From Alteripontixanthobacter sp. (GTDB lineage Bacteria > Pseudomonadota > Alphaproteobacteria > Sphingomonadales > Sphingomonadaceae): 64,000 nt of DNA. Made by a program: the position numbers and the translations under genes. Below are positions 9,557 through 17,985 of this stretch, piece by piece. Every line of letters starts with the position of its first letter. The stretch's first letter is position 1. Location: assembly GCA_039968605.1 (NCBI GenBank), contig JBDVPM010000008.1, positions 434,001-498,000 on the forward strand, written 5' to 3'. The notes beneath the pieces were generated by a model. The model worked only from the letters and a program-made list of their open reading frames with translations, was not told the DNA's origin and made no database searches.

Positions 9557-11290
9557 TCAACTCGCTGCGGCAGCTCGCGATTCTGCCAATTCGGCACATC
9601 CTTCGGCTGTGGTCGGCACGCCATGATGCTTGCGCACGATATCGAACCCGATCGCCTTGACGATGGAAACGCCCATTAATGCGACCACTACCGAGAAGGG
9701 TAGTGCGCCGATGATCATGGTAACGCGAATGGCATCTATGCCGCCCAGGATCAGCATGCTGCCCACCACGAATGCCAGCGCCGCGCCCCAGAACAGGATG
9801 TGATAGCGGCGCTCGCCCTCCGTCTCGCCAGCACCGTTGATCGTGTTGACGATCAGGATCGCGCTGTCGGCGGAGGTGATCAGGTATGTCATCAGCAGGA
9901 TCACCACGAGGCCCGAGACGATCGCCGCCACTGCTGGATCCAGCAATACGGCGAGCGTCGCGTAGAGCTGGTCGGACATGCCGGCCCCCAGGATCGACCC
10001 ACCGGCCGCCCCCGAAAGCTCAAGGTCGATGGCGGTGCCGCCGACAATGGTCATCCAAACGAAGCACATGATCGAGGGCACCAGCACGACGCCGAAAATA
10101 TACTCCCGGATCGTCCGCCCGCGCGAGATCCGGGCAATGAACATGCCCACGAAGGGAGCGAAGGCGATCCACCAGGCCCAGTAGAACACCGACCAATCGA
10201 GCTGCCATTGCAGGAGTTCTGCACCCGCTGGACCCTCACCGGAAAACAGCGTCAGCGAGATGGGGATCAGTGTGCGAATATAATCGAACAGGCCAACCGC
10301 CAGCAATTCCAGCCCGAACATGCCCGAGCCGACTACCGCGAACAGCGCCAGCAACGCGAAAGACAGGACCATGTTGATGTTGGACAGCCACTTGATTCCG
10401 CGCCCCACGCCCGAAAGCGCGCTCAGCGTGGATGCACCCACCAGCACGAGCAGCGCCAGAACGATTGCAATGGCGGAAGACGATCCGTCGCTCTTCAGCA
10501 GCCAATCGCCCATGCCGAGCCGCGCGAGGCCGGCCACGAATTGTTCCACGCCGAGCCCCATCGTCACCGCGACGCCCAGGATCGTGGCGACCACCGCGAC
10601 AACGTCAACGATATGGCCCCAGACACCCGACAGCCGAGTACCGAACAAAGGGGCGAGGGCGGAGCGGATCGTCAGCGGCAGGTCGCGCCGATAGGCGACA
10701 TAGCCGATTGCCAGCCCGACCAGCGCATAGGTTGCCCAGGCGGCAAAGCCCCAATGCAGAAAGGTGTAGATATAGGCGGAGCGCACCGTCTCGGCCGCTT
10801 CCGGCTGAACCAAACCGCGGATAATGTCTGGATTATTGGAAAAATGCGCCAATGGCTCGCCTGTGGAATAGGTTAGCATACCAATGCCGATCCCTGCGCC
10901 AAACAGCATGGCGAACCACGAAAAACGTCCGAAGTCCGGTTTTTCGCCCGCCGTGCCGATCCGCAACCGTCCCGATTGCGGAATGATTGCCAGGATCAGG
11001 CAGATCGCCATCAGGAAGGCAACAAGATAGACATACCAGCCGGAAAAGGTCGCGATGATAGTGGAATTGGCTGCAGTCAGCGTCTCGCTGGCGCTGACCG
11101 GGAAAAATATCGCCCACATGATCAGCAGCGAAACGATGATCTTGGACGGAATGGTGACCGCCCGGCTGAACCCGTCGTAAAAGCCGCGCGAAGCCGTGTG
11201 GATCGGCAAATCGACCAGCGGCGGGTCTATGATGAAATCGGATGTGTTCGGATCTGACTGTATCGGGCGCTTTTCGCTGCTCGCGTTCAT
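9557..11290 (-). CDS. BCCT family transporter (betaine/carnitine/choline type)
   Basis: 577 residues from ATG 11290; the open frame runs further upstream through the tRNA gene and is not coding there. About 12 hydrophobic segments begin at ~residue 50 (IIVSLLIMWAIFFPV). The family signature WSVFYWAWWIAFAPFVGMF and ARISRGRTIREYIF are present, as is the glycine-rich GAGIGIGMLTYSTGEP of TM3. BCCT carriers bring in betaine, choline or carnitine, often for osmoprotection. The C-terminus is short (ends near AESRAAAAS), with no long osmosensory tail, so strong osmotic gating seems unlikely. No choline dehydrogenase genes are nearby. Confidence 0.93.
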   Translation of the reverse strand: MNASSEKRPIQSDPNTSDFIIDPPLVDLPIHTASRGFYDGFSRAVTIPSKIIVSLLIMWAIFFPVSASETLTAANSTIIATFSGWYVYLVAFLMAICLILAIIPQSGRLRIGTAGEKPDFGRFSWFAMLFGAGIGIGMLTYSTGEPLAHFSNNPDIIRGLVQPEAAETVRSAYIYTFLHWGFAAWATYALVGLAIGYVAYRRDLPLTIRSALAPLFGTRLSGVWGHIVDVVAVVATILGVAVTMGLGVEQFVAGLARLGMGDWLLKSDGSSSAIAIVLALLVLVGASTLSALSGVGRGIKWLSNINMVLSFALLALFAVVGSGMFGLELLAVGLFDYIRTLIPISLTLFSGEGPAGAELLQWQLDWSVFYWAWWIAFAPFVGMFIARISRGRTIREYIFGVVLVPSIMCFVWMTIVGGTAIDLELSGAAGGSILGAGMSDQLYATLAVLLDPAVAAIVSGLVVILLMTYLITSADSAILIVNTINGAGETEGERRYHILFWGAALAFVVGSMLILGGIDAIRVTMIIGALPFSVVVALMGVSIVKAIGFDIVRKHHGVPTTAEGCAELAESRAAAAS

Positions 11291-11390
11291 CGGTGTCTCG
11301 CTATGGCGTAATCGCAACCGGTTCGCGGGCCGCGCTTTGTCGGATCGTATCGGCGCAGGATGCGCGAACGAGCCGGGGGCGGGAAACCAC

Positions 11391-11467
11391 TGGTCGGGAC
11401 GAGAGGATTCGAACCTCCGACCCCCACACCCCCAGTGTGATGCGCTACCAGGCTGCGCTACGTCCCG
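11391..11467 (-). tRNA. tRNA-Pro (anticodon GGG)
   Basis: Read on the minus strand: acceptor CGGGACG pairs with CGTCCCG, the D-arm is GCGC-loop-GCGC, the anticodon loop CTGGGGG has GGG at positions 34-36, and the T-loop is TTCGAAT. The 3' CCA is encoded (11391-11393). 77 bases including CCA. It lies between the BCCT gene and yajC. Confidence 0.96.
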
Positions 11468-11662
11468 ATCCAGTGGAGCGGCGCGTATAGGGTCGGTCTT
11501 GCTGCATGGCAAGCCGGTCTTCGCCGGGGACACGTCAAACTGTGCCACCTGCAATTCGTTGCCCTGTCCCTGACTTGCTGCTAGGCGCGCTCGCCAATAC
11601 CGGCCCGGCTTTTCCGGTGCCGGCAGAACCTGTATCGAACCGCACAACATCAAGGCTTCACC

Positions 11663-11986
11663 ATGATCGACCTACTCGCCGCAGCCCCCGCCGCAGGAAG
11701 CGCTCCGGCGTGGCTCAACTGGTTGCCGATCGTCGGCATGATCGCGATTTTCTGGTTCCTTATCATTCGCCCGCAAATGCGCCGGCAGAAGGAGCATGCT
11801 ACCAAGATCGCCGGCATCAAGAAGGGCGACAAGGTCGTGACTGCAGGCGGACTGGTCGGCAAGGTGGTCAAGGTGGATGACGATTATGCCGAGCTTGAAC
11901 TGGCGCAGGGCGTGAAGGTCAAGGCGGTCAAAAATACCATTGGCGATATCGTGCCTCCCGCCGGCTCCAAGCCAGCGAACGACTGA
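11663..11986 (+). CDS. yajC: Preprotein translocase auxiliary subunit YajC
   Basis: 107 residues with one membrane segment near the N-terminus (LPIVGMIAIFWFLIIRPQ) followed by the family stretch RRQKEHATKIAGIKKGDKVV and TAGGLVGKV. YajC associates with SecDF and SecYEG and aids export, although it is not essential in model species. It heads the yajC-secD-secF operon; secD follows after 28 bases. Acts in the inner membrane. Confidence 0.96.
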   Translation: MIDLLAAAPAAGSAPAWLNWLPIVGMIAIFWFLIIRPQMRRQKEHATKIAGIKKGDKVVTAGGLVGKVVKVDDDYAELELAQGVKVKAVKNTIGDIVPPAGSKPAND

Positions 11987-12014
11987 CCGGCCAGAGAACG
12001 GGATACCGCAGACG

Positions 12015-13613
12015 ATGCTCGAATTTCCGCTTTGGAGGAAGATTTTCCTGTGGGGGCTGACGCTGGCGGTGATCCTTGCCGCGCTGCCATCCATATTCGC
12101 TGCGGCCGGGCAGGACTGGCCTGAGGCGCTGCCGGAGCCGACCGTCAATCTGGGGCTCGATCTGGCTGGTGGCAGCCATATCCTGCTGGAAGCCGATGCC
12201 GAACAGGTGGAAGCGCAGCGGCTCGAAAACATGGAAGAATCGGTACGCAGCGTACTGCGGCGGGCCGAACCGCGCGTGCGCATCGGGGATGTGTCGACGC
12301 GCGGCGGCCAGCTGTCCTTCATGGTGGACAGTCCCGCCGACGTGGACCGCGCACGGCGACTGATCGAACCGTTGATGAACGGCACCGGCCTGACCCGCGA
12401 ATGGGAGCTGAACTTCCGCGACGGAACGCGCTTCGTGCTTTCGCCCACTCCAGGCTCGCTGGATGTGGCCGTGACGCAGGCGATGGATAGCGCCACCGAA
12501 GTGGTGCGCAAGCGTATCGATAGCCTCGGCACGCGCGAGCCGACGATTATCCGGCAGGGTGACACGCGCATCGTGGTGCAGGTTCCCGGATTGCAGGATC
12601 CGGACCAGCTGAAGGCACTGCTCGGCCAGACTGCGCGGCTTGAATTCAAGCTGGTTTGCCAGGACGCCCTGCCATCGGATGTGGCGCAGGGCATCGCGCC
12701 GCCGGGCTGCCAAATATTCCCATTCGCCGACGGTACCGATGAGCAAGGCTCGTCGATCGCGGTCCGCCGCCTGGGCGGCATTCGCGGCGACAATCTGGTT
12801 GAGGCCGGGGCGAGCGTCGATCCCGAGAACGGGCAGGATATCGTGAATATCCGCTTCGACCAGCAGGGCGCACAGAAATTCGCGACCCTGACGACGCAGA
12901 ATGTGAACAAGCCTTTTGCGATCATCCTCGACGGGGCGGTACTGTCGGCCCCGAATATCAACGAACCGATCCGCGGCGGCTCGGCGCGTATTTCGGGCAG
13001 CTTCAATGCCGAGACCGCCAACCAGCTGGCCATTTCGCTACGCTCAGGTGCGTTGCCGGTCGATCTAGCTGTGATCGAGGAGCGCACGGTGGGGCCGGAT
13101 CTCGGCGCGGATTCGATCCGCAAGGGTCTGCTCGCCATGATGATCGGCTCGGTCGCGGTGATCGTGCTGATGATCGTTACCTATGGCCGCTTCGGTATCT
13201 ATGCGACCGGCGCATTGGTGCTGAACGTCTTGATGATCCTGGGCATCATGGCCTTGATCTCCACCACCCTGACATTGCCCGGTATCGCCGGCTTCGTGTT
13301 GACCATCGGTGCAGCGGTGGATGCCAACGTGCTGATCAACGAACGCATCCGCGAGGAACGAAAACGCGGGCGACGTATCGTCGCGGCGGTCGAAAACGGG
13401 TACAAGGAAGCCAGCCGGGCGATTTACGACGCCAATGTCACCAACCTGATCGCAGGCGCGCTGCTGTTCATCTTCGGCTCCGGCCCGGTGCGCGGTTTTG
13501 CCGTGGTGCTGGTGATCGGGCTGGCGACTTCGGTTTTTACCGCCGTGTTCCTCACCCGCATGTGGGTGGCCGGCTGGCTGAAGCGCAATCGTCCCAACGA
13601 AATCAACATCTGA
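12015..13613 (+). CDS. secD: Protein translocase subunit SecD
   Basis: 532 residues from ATG 12015 (MLEFPLWRKIFLWGLTLAVI), which starts the first membrane helix. The motif LGLDLAGGSHILLEAD, the large periplasmic P1 region (~40-365), and the C-terminal five-helix RND bundle (from GLLAMMIGSVAVIVLMIV) with GAAVDANVLINERIREE are all typical. SecDF uses the proton gradient to pull exported proteins out of the SecYEG channel. It lies between yajC and secF with short gaps. Length is normal. Confidence 0.98.
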   Translation: MLEFPLWRKIFLWGLTLAVILAALPSIFAAAGQDWPEALPEPTVNLGLDLAGGSHILLEADAEQVEAQRLENMEESVRSVLRRAEPRVRIGDVSTRGGQLSFMVDSPADVDRARRLIEPLMNGTGLTREWELNFRDGTRFVLSPTPGSLDVAVTQAMDSATEVVRKRIDSLGTREPTIIRQGDTRIVVQVPGLQDPDQLKALLGQTARLEFKLVCQDALPSDVAQGIAPPGCQIFPFADGTDEQGSSIAVRRLGGIRGDNLVEAGASVDPENGQDIVNIRFDQQGAQKFATLTTQNVNKPFAIILDGAVLSAPNINEPIRGGSARISGSFNAETANQLAISLRSGALPVDLAVIEERTVGPDLGADSIRKGLLAMMIGSVAVIVLMIVTYGRFGIYATGALVLNVLMILGIMALISTTLTLPGIAGFVLTIGAAVDANVLINERIREERKRGRRIVAAVENGYKEASRAIYDANVTNLIAGALLFIFGSGPVRGFAVVLVIGLATSVFTAVFLTRMWVAGWLKRNRPNEINI

Positions 13614-13629
13614 GGCGGAGGAGAATATC

Positions 13630-14613
13630 ATGAAACTGCTCAAGCTCGTCCCCGACGATACCAACATCAAGTTCCTGCGGTTCCGCTTACCGTTCTACGT
13701 CGTCAGCCTGTTGCTGATGGCGGCAAGCTGGGCGCTCGTGTTCACTCAGGGTCTGAATTACGGCGTGGATTTCGCCGGCGGTCTGGAAGTGCGCGCGACC
13801 TTTACACAGAGCGAACAGGCACCGATCCCTTCGGTGCGCGAGCGCGTGGGGCAACTTGGCTATGGCGAGCCGACCGTCCAGCGGTTCGGCGAGGATAACC
13901 AGGTTTCGATCCGCGTCCGTCTTCCCGAAAGCGCGGAGGGCGACAAGGAAGCAGCGCAGAATATCGCCAACGAAATCGTCGAGGCGCTGCAAGGCAGTTT
14001 CGAGGATTTCCGGCTGGACGGAAACGACAATGTTTCCGGCAAGGTATCTGATGAATTCCGTTCAGACGCCGTGCTGGCGCTGATCGCCGCTATGCTGGCG
14101 GTGGCGCTGTATATCTGGGTACGGTTCGAATGGCAGTTCGGGGTGGGGGGCCTGTTCGCCTTGTTCCACGACGTGTCGCTCACGCTGGGGATGTTCGCCC
14201 TGTTCCAGCTGGAATTCAGCCTCCAGATTATCGCCGCATTTCTGGCCATTATCGGCTATTCGCTGAACGATACGATCGTGGTCTATGACCGCATCCGCGA
14301 AAATCTGAAGAAGTATCGCAAGATGCCGCTGCCCGAATTGCTGGACCTGTCGGTAAACGAAACGCTGGCGCGTACCGTGATGACCTCGCTCACCTTGCTG
14401 GTTGCGCTGGTGCCGCTGTTGATCTTCGGCCCGGCCAGCCTGTTCGGATTGGTCGCCGCGATCACGCTCGGCGTGTTCGTGGGTACCTACAGTTCGGTCT
14501 ATATGGCCGCGCCGATGCTGATCTGGCTGGGCGTAGATTCCAACAGCTTCGTGCCGGAGGAAACCGTGGCCGACAAGCAGGAGCGTATCGCGCGCGGCGA
14601 AACTGCGGGCTGA
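13630..14613 (+). CDS. secF: Protein translocase subunit SecF
   Basis: 327 residues, starting 16 bases after secD and preceded by GGCGGAGGAG. It shows the first helix (YVVSLLLMAASWALVF), the conserved GLNYGVDFAGGLEVRA and the helix bundle with FLAIIGYSLNDTIVVYDRIRENL, the SecF hallmark. It forms a heterodimer with SecD in the inner membrane. The C-terminal tail is polar (KQERIARGETAG). It converges on the glycosyltransferase gene with only 12 bases between stops. Confidence 0.98.
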   Translation: MKLLKLVPDDTNIKFLRFRLPFYVVSLLLMAASWALVFTQGLNYGVDFAGGLEVRATFTQSEQAPIPSVRERVGQLGYGEPTVQRFGEDNQVSIRVRLPESAEGDKEAAQNIANEIVEALQGSFEDFRLDGNDNVSGKVSDEFRSDAVLALIAAMLAVALYIWVRFEWQFGVGGLFALFHDVSLTLGMFALFQLEFSLQIIAAFLAIIGYSLNDTIVVYDRIRENLKKYRKMPLPELLDLSVNETLARTVMTSLTLLVALVPLLIFGPASLFGLVAAITLGVFVGTYSSVYMAAPMLIWLGVDSNSFVPEETVADKQERIARGETAG

Positions 14614-14625
14614 GACGGCTCGGAC

Positions 14626-15828
14626 CTAGGCGCCTGTTCTGGCGCTGGTTTGGACAATGCGCTCGTAATGTGAGGCCAGCGCGTCCGCATTGCCCTTCCA
14701 GCTGAACTGCGCAACCGTCGCCGAAGCCTGCTCCGGCGTCGGCGGAGCCGCCAGCAAGTCCTGGATTCCCTTCGCCACGGCATCGGGGTTACGCTCGACT
14801 ATCAGCCCGGCATCGCGCGAGGTGACCAGCTCCCTCGCGCCGCCGGCATCGGTAATCACCAGCGGCGTACCGCAGGCCAGTGCCTCGACCCATGCATTGG
14901 CAAGCCCCTCATTGGCCGAAGGCAGCACCATGGCATCGGCGGCGGTCAGGATGACGGGCAGCAGATCGTGATCGACCGAGCCGAGGAAATGCACTCGCTC
15001 GCCAACCCCGAGATCGTCTGCCAGCCGCCGCAAATGCGCTTCGTCTGCGCCCGTTCCTACCAGCAGCAGGCGCGCATCGGGGATGGCGGCGAGCGCGCCA
15101 ATGACGATATCCTGTCCCTTACGCTCGATCAGCGCGCCGACGGTGACCAGCAATTTCTCCGCAGCGGGTAGGGCGATCCCCAGCCGCTCGCCCAGCCTTG
15201 CCCGCAGGCCGACGTGATCGAGCGGACGAAAACGGTCGCGATCAAGGCCGGTATAATGCAGCGTGATCTTCTCGGCCGGCATCCCGATGTCGATCATGTC
15301 GCGCGCCAGTGCCTTGGACACCGAGAGCAAGCCGCTTGCCTGCCGGGCCGCCTTGACCATCGCGTGGCGGGCGAAATCCTTCTCGGCCCAGAAAGTAATG
15401 TCCGATCCGCGCGCCTTGATCGACAGGGGCAGGCCGAGCGCCTGTGCGACCTGCGCCGCAGCGGGACCGTCCGGCCAGAAAAATTGCGTATCGACAATGT
15501 CGAAGGGCTGCCGCTCGTGCAGGCCTCGCGCCACGCTCAACACCGCCTTGGCGACGCGTGAAGGGTTGGAGCGCGCCCCGATTTTCGGGATCAGCGGGAA
15601 GGTCGGGCGGTGGACTTCGACACCATTTTCCATGCCCGAAACAGCTGCTTCTGCCAGCGGCCGGTATTTGCCGAACACGATCGGCGGAATACCCACCGGG
15701 TTGATCAGCGTGACTTGCCAGTCGCCACGCGCCGCCAGCGCCTCCAGCGAGCGGGCGACGAAAGTTCCGAAGCGCGGCGTGTGTGCGTTGGGATACAGCG
15801 TCGAAAGGGACAGGACACGGCGTGTCAC
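14626..15828 (-). CDS. Glycosyltransferase family 4 (GT-B fold)
   Basis: 400 residues from a GTG at 15828 that overlaps the stop of the upstream XRE gene as GTGA; the frame remains open upstream but only as antisense-like sequence. The N-terminal acceptor half begins RRVLSLSTLYPNAHTPRFG. The C-terminal donor half carries VTVGALIERKGQDIVIGALA, VHFLGSVDHDLLPVILTAAD and SANEGLANAWVEALACGTPL, the E-x7-E motif region of GT4 enzymes. It probably transfers a sugar from a nucleotide-sugar to a surface polysaccharide or lipid. Acceptor and sugar are unknown. The overlap means it is translationally coupled to the XRE gene. Confidence 0.92.
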   Translation of the reverse strand: MTRRVLSLSTLYPNAHTPRFGTFVARSLEALAARGDWQVTLINPVGIPPIVFGKYRPLAEAAVSGMENGVEVHRPTFPLIPKIGARSNPSRVAKAVLSVARGLHERQPFDIVDTQFFWPDGPAAAQVAQALGLPLSIKARGSDITFWAEKDFARHAMVKAARQASGLLSVSKALARDMIDIGMPAEKITLHYTGLDRDRFRPLDHVGLRARLGERLGIALPAAEKLLVTVGALIERKGQDIVIGALAAIPDARLLLVGTGADEAHLRRLADDLGVGERVHFLGSVDHDLLPVILTAADAMVLPSANEGLANAWVEALACGTPLVITDAGGARELVTSRDAGLIVERNPDAVAKGIQDLLAAPPTPEQASATVAQFSWKGNADALASHYERIVQTSARTGA

Positions 15829-16412
15829 AAGGCGCGTACCAGCATTTCGGCAACCGCCAGCCAGGGCGGGCCGTCCACCACTTGCTGCTTTTCTCCCATC
15901 CCCGGCGGCAGCACGCCGACCAGCGCGCGGCCGTCTTTGTTCAAGCGCCGGTCGATCAGTCGGCCGAACGCGAAACGTCCGCCGGGCCGGGGGACGAGGA
16001 CATCGCGATTGATCGCCCGCGCTGCATCTTCGGGCGCGATCTGGCGAAGCCATAATTGGTCGCCCGGGCGGTATTCGCCGGCACCGATCTCCACCACCAG
16101 CACCATCAAAGGGGTTTCCCCTCCCAGTGCGGTGGGCAGGATGGCATCGCGCGGTTTGGTAAGCGCCTCGGGCCCTGACGCGGTGAGTGCGGCGACCACT
16201 TGCGGATGATCGGCCTTGGCGGACCTTACCAACCCTTCCGGGTCGACGCCCAGCGCATCCGCGATCCGCTGCAGCCAGCCGGTTGACAGCGTCCGCGTTC
16301 CGGTTTCCAGTCGCCCGATGGTTTGGGCGGTGGTCGGCGGATCGCAGCTTTGGGCGAGTTGGGCGAGCGTCCAGCCCTTTTGTTTGCGAACATCGCGAAT
16401 GCGGTTGATCAT
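15825..16412 (-). CDS. XRE family regulator with an S24/LexA-like C-terminal domain
   Basis: 195 residues from ATG 16412 (MINRIRDVRKQKGWTLAQLA). Residues ~1-60 are a Cro/cI-type helix-turn-helix (TTAQTIGRLETGTRTLSTGW). The C-terminal part has EYRPGDQLWL and FAFGRLIDRR, which resemble the fold around the LexA/S24 active site, but the usual GDSM serine motif is absent (VVEIGAG instead), so self-cleavage is unlikely. It is divergent from the DUF6456 gene across 120 bases that contain a perfect palindrome. In Caulobacter an XRE repressor (RogA) controls a DUF6456-type GTA activator; this arrangement invites that comparison, which is inference. Translationally coupled to the glycosyltransferase downstream. 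Confidence 0.82.
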   Translation of the reverse strand: MINRIRDVRKQKGWTLAQLAQSCDPPTTAQTIGRLETGTRTLSTGWLQRIADALGVDPEGLVRSAKADHPQVVAALTASGPEALTKPRDAILPTALGGETPLMVLVVEIGAGEYRPGDQLWLRQIAPEDAARAINRDVLVPRPGGRFAFGRLIDRRLNKDGRALVGVLPPGMGEKQQVVDGPPWLAVAEMLVRAL

Positions 16413-16435
16413 GCGTCGGGTCCTGCGGTCTAGAT

Positions 16436-16448
16436 AACCAATATGGTT
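16436..16448. promoter_or_regulatory. Candidate XRE operator between divergent genes
   Basis: AACCA-ATA-TGGTT is a perfect interrupted palindrome (5+3+5) located 24 bases before the XRE start and 85 bases before the DUF6456 start. Position and symmetry suit a repressor that controls itself and its neighbour. No binding data. Confidence 0.5.
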
Positions 16449-16532
16449 TTTTGTCTTTCCTACACTAACCGGCGCGATGCAAGTGCCATTCCCATCCGGG
16501 CCGCCAGGCCAATAATCGTAAAGGGGAATGCC

Positions 16533-17006
16533 ATGCGCAGAGAGCTCGTCGAACGTGAACTTACCGAAGAGGGGCCGCGCCGGGGCAGCAGCGCCAGGCG
16601 TATCCGCCGCAGCGTGACGGTAAACGTCGCCGAATCGCCGCTCGGCTGGCTCCATGCGCGCGGCCATATCGATGATCGCCTGTTCGATGCCGGGGAACGT
16701 CTGCGCGCCGATTACGAGCGCGCTCAGCTCAGCCCATCGCTAACCATGCGTTGGGACCCGGTGCGGATCAAGGGATCGGGCGATGCCGGGCTGAGCGCGA
16801 CCGAACGGCAGATCGCAGCGAAGGACCGTTTCGACGGTGCGCTGCGCGAAGCAGGCAAGGGCCTATCCGACATCTTGTGGCGCGTGGTCTGCGCCGGCGA
16901 AACGCTGCCCGATGCCGAAAAGGCGCTTACCTGGCCCGCGCGCAGCGGCAAGCTGGTTCTGAAGCTGGCGCTGGACCGGGTGGCGGGGTTTTACCGGATC
17001 AGCTGA
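16533..17006 (+). CDS. DUF6456 domain protein (GafA/GafZ-like)
   Basis: 157 residues from ATG 16533, preceded by AAGGGGA. The first ~30 residues are charged (MRRELVERELTEEGPRRG). The rest matches the DUF6456 pattern: ESPLGWLHARGHIDDRLFDAGERLRADY, then SATERQIAAKDRF and a C-terminal helix pair with WPARSGKLVLKLALDRV. From memory, this domain is found in GTA activators of Rhodobacter (GafA) and Caulobacter (GafZ), where it contacts RNA polymerase or DNA. The copy here has no N-terminal DNA-binding half, so it would need a partner. The end overlaps the convergent NTF2-like gene by 8 bases. Confidence 0.75.
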   Translation: MRRELVERELTEEGPRRGSSARRIRRSVTVNVAESPLGWLHARGHIDDRLFDAGERLRADYERAQLSPSLTMRWDPVRIKGSGDAGLSATERQIAAKDRFDGALREAGKGLSDILWRVVCAGETLPDAEKALTWPARSGKLVLKLALDRVAGFYRIS

Positions 17007-17364
17007 CGCCGCCCTCGGTCCCATACATGAAGCGTTCCTCGGCGATCTTTCCGTCTTTCACCGTGTACAATCCTACTTCGCTCATCTGGTTGCGCTCGCC
17101 TTCCATGGTCACGTCCATATCGTAACGCACGGCGAATTGGTCGCCGAAGACGAACGGCCCGGAAGTGTCGGATGAGTGGACTTCGGCATTGGCGTTCCAC
17201 CAGGCATGTTTCTGCTCCAGCGCCTCGCGCCCCTCGCAGCGCGACATGTCGCCATCGCCGGGTTCCAGGCTGACGATATCATCGGCCCAATAGGCCTTGT
17301 AATCATCCTCGCGTTCTTCCGCGACCGCCTTGGTAAAATCCTGCGCCATCCGGGTGATATCCAT
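16999..17364 (-). CDS. NTF2-like (SnoaL/DUF4440-type) protein
   Basis: 121 residues. The pattern ITRMAQDFTKAVAEEREDDY, YWADDIVSLEPGDGDM, EALEQKHAWWNANAEVHSSD and FVFGDQFAVRYDMDVTMEGE fits a cone-shaped NTF2-like fold. Such proteins are small enzymes or ligand-binding proteins; the pocket residues do not reveal a substrate. It ends with MYGTEGGVS. Convergent with the DUF6456 gene (8-base overlap). The function is unknown. Confidence 0.75.
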   Translation of the reverse strand: MDITRMAQDFTKAVAEEREDDYKAYWADDIVSLEPGDGDMSRCEGREALEQKHAWWNANAEVHSSDTSGPFVFGDQFAVRYDMDVTMEGERNQMSEVGLYTVKDGKIAEERFMYGTEGGVS

Positions 17365-17400
17365 GATGCTCTCCTGCCTGAGATTGGAAGGCCGAGTATC

Positions 17401-17985
17401 TCACGCCATTATGTCAGAAACGCGTCGGCGCAGTTCGGGCAGGACATCCTCGGCAAACCACGGATTGCGCTTCATCCAGATCGCGCTGCGCCATGCCGGA
17501 TGGGGCAGGGGCAGCGCCGCTGGCAGGCAATCGCGCCACCGGCTGACTCGCTCGGTCATGGGCAGCTTGCGCATCGCAGGCAGATAATGGGCCTGCGCAT
17601 AAGTGCCCACGAGTAGCGTGAGCCGGTCTTCCGGCAGCGTCGCTAGCACGCGGTCATGCCATCTGGGCGCGCATTCGGGGCGCGGGGGCTTGTCGCCGCC
17701 GCTAGCCTTGCCGGGATAGCAGAAACCCATCGGCACCAACGCAACTTGCGCCGGATCGTACATTTGCGCCTTGCTCAGCCCGGTCCATTCGCGCAGCCGG
17801 TCACCGCTGGCATCGTCCCAGGGGATGCCGGTGGCATGAACTTTGGAGCCCGGCGCCTGTCCGATGATGAGCAGGCGAGCGGTGGATGAAAATTGTGCGA
17901 CCGGGCGCACGCCGCCGGGCAAATGTGCCTCGCAGTGGCGGCAATTGGAGATTTCGCGGTGAAGTGGCGAGTCCAGTGCAGTCAA
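17401..17985 (-). CDS. Uracil-DNA glycosylase superfamily protein
   Basis: 194 residues, starting with a TTG at 17985 that overlaps the ABC-F stop as TTGA. The GQAPG motif (LLIIGQAPGSKVHATGIPWD) and the C-terminal LPLPHPAWRS mark the superfamily, which removes uracil or related bases from DNA. An N-terminal NCRHCEAH holds two cysteines, but a full Fe-S cluster set is not evident. Related short proteins are often annotated only as UDG-like, and activity is unproven. It is co-transcribed with the ABC-F gene. Confidence 0.82.
   Translation of the reverse strand: MTALDSPLHREISNCRHCEAHLPGGVRPVAQFSSTARLLIIGQAPGSKVHATGIPWDDASGDRLREWTGLSKAQMYDPAQVALVPMGFCYPGKASGGDKPPRPECAPRWHDRVLATLPEDRLTLLVGTYAQAHYLPAMRKLPMTERVSRWRDCLPAALPLPHPAWRSAIWMKRNPWFAEDVLPELRRRVSDIMA

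Noticed and set aside
6674-9679. A 1001-codon open frame on the plus strand, opposite the TonB-dependent receptor
   Set aside because: It mirrors the receptor codon for codon, has no family motif and no ribosome site, and the receptor has a signal peptide, plug and barrel. It is open only because of the GC-rich codon use of the true gene.
11291-11653. N-terminal extension of the BCCT transporter through the tRNA gene
   Set aside because: The first membrane helix and normal family start agree with ATG 11290, and the extension would translate tRNA-Pro sequence.
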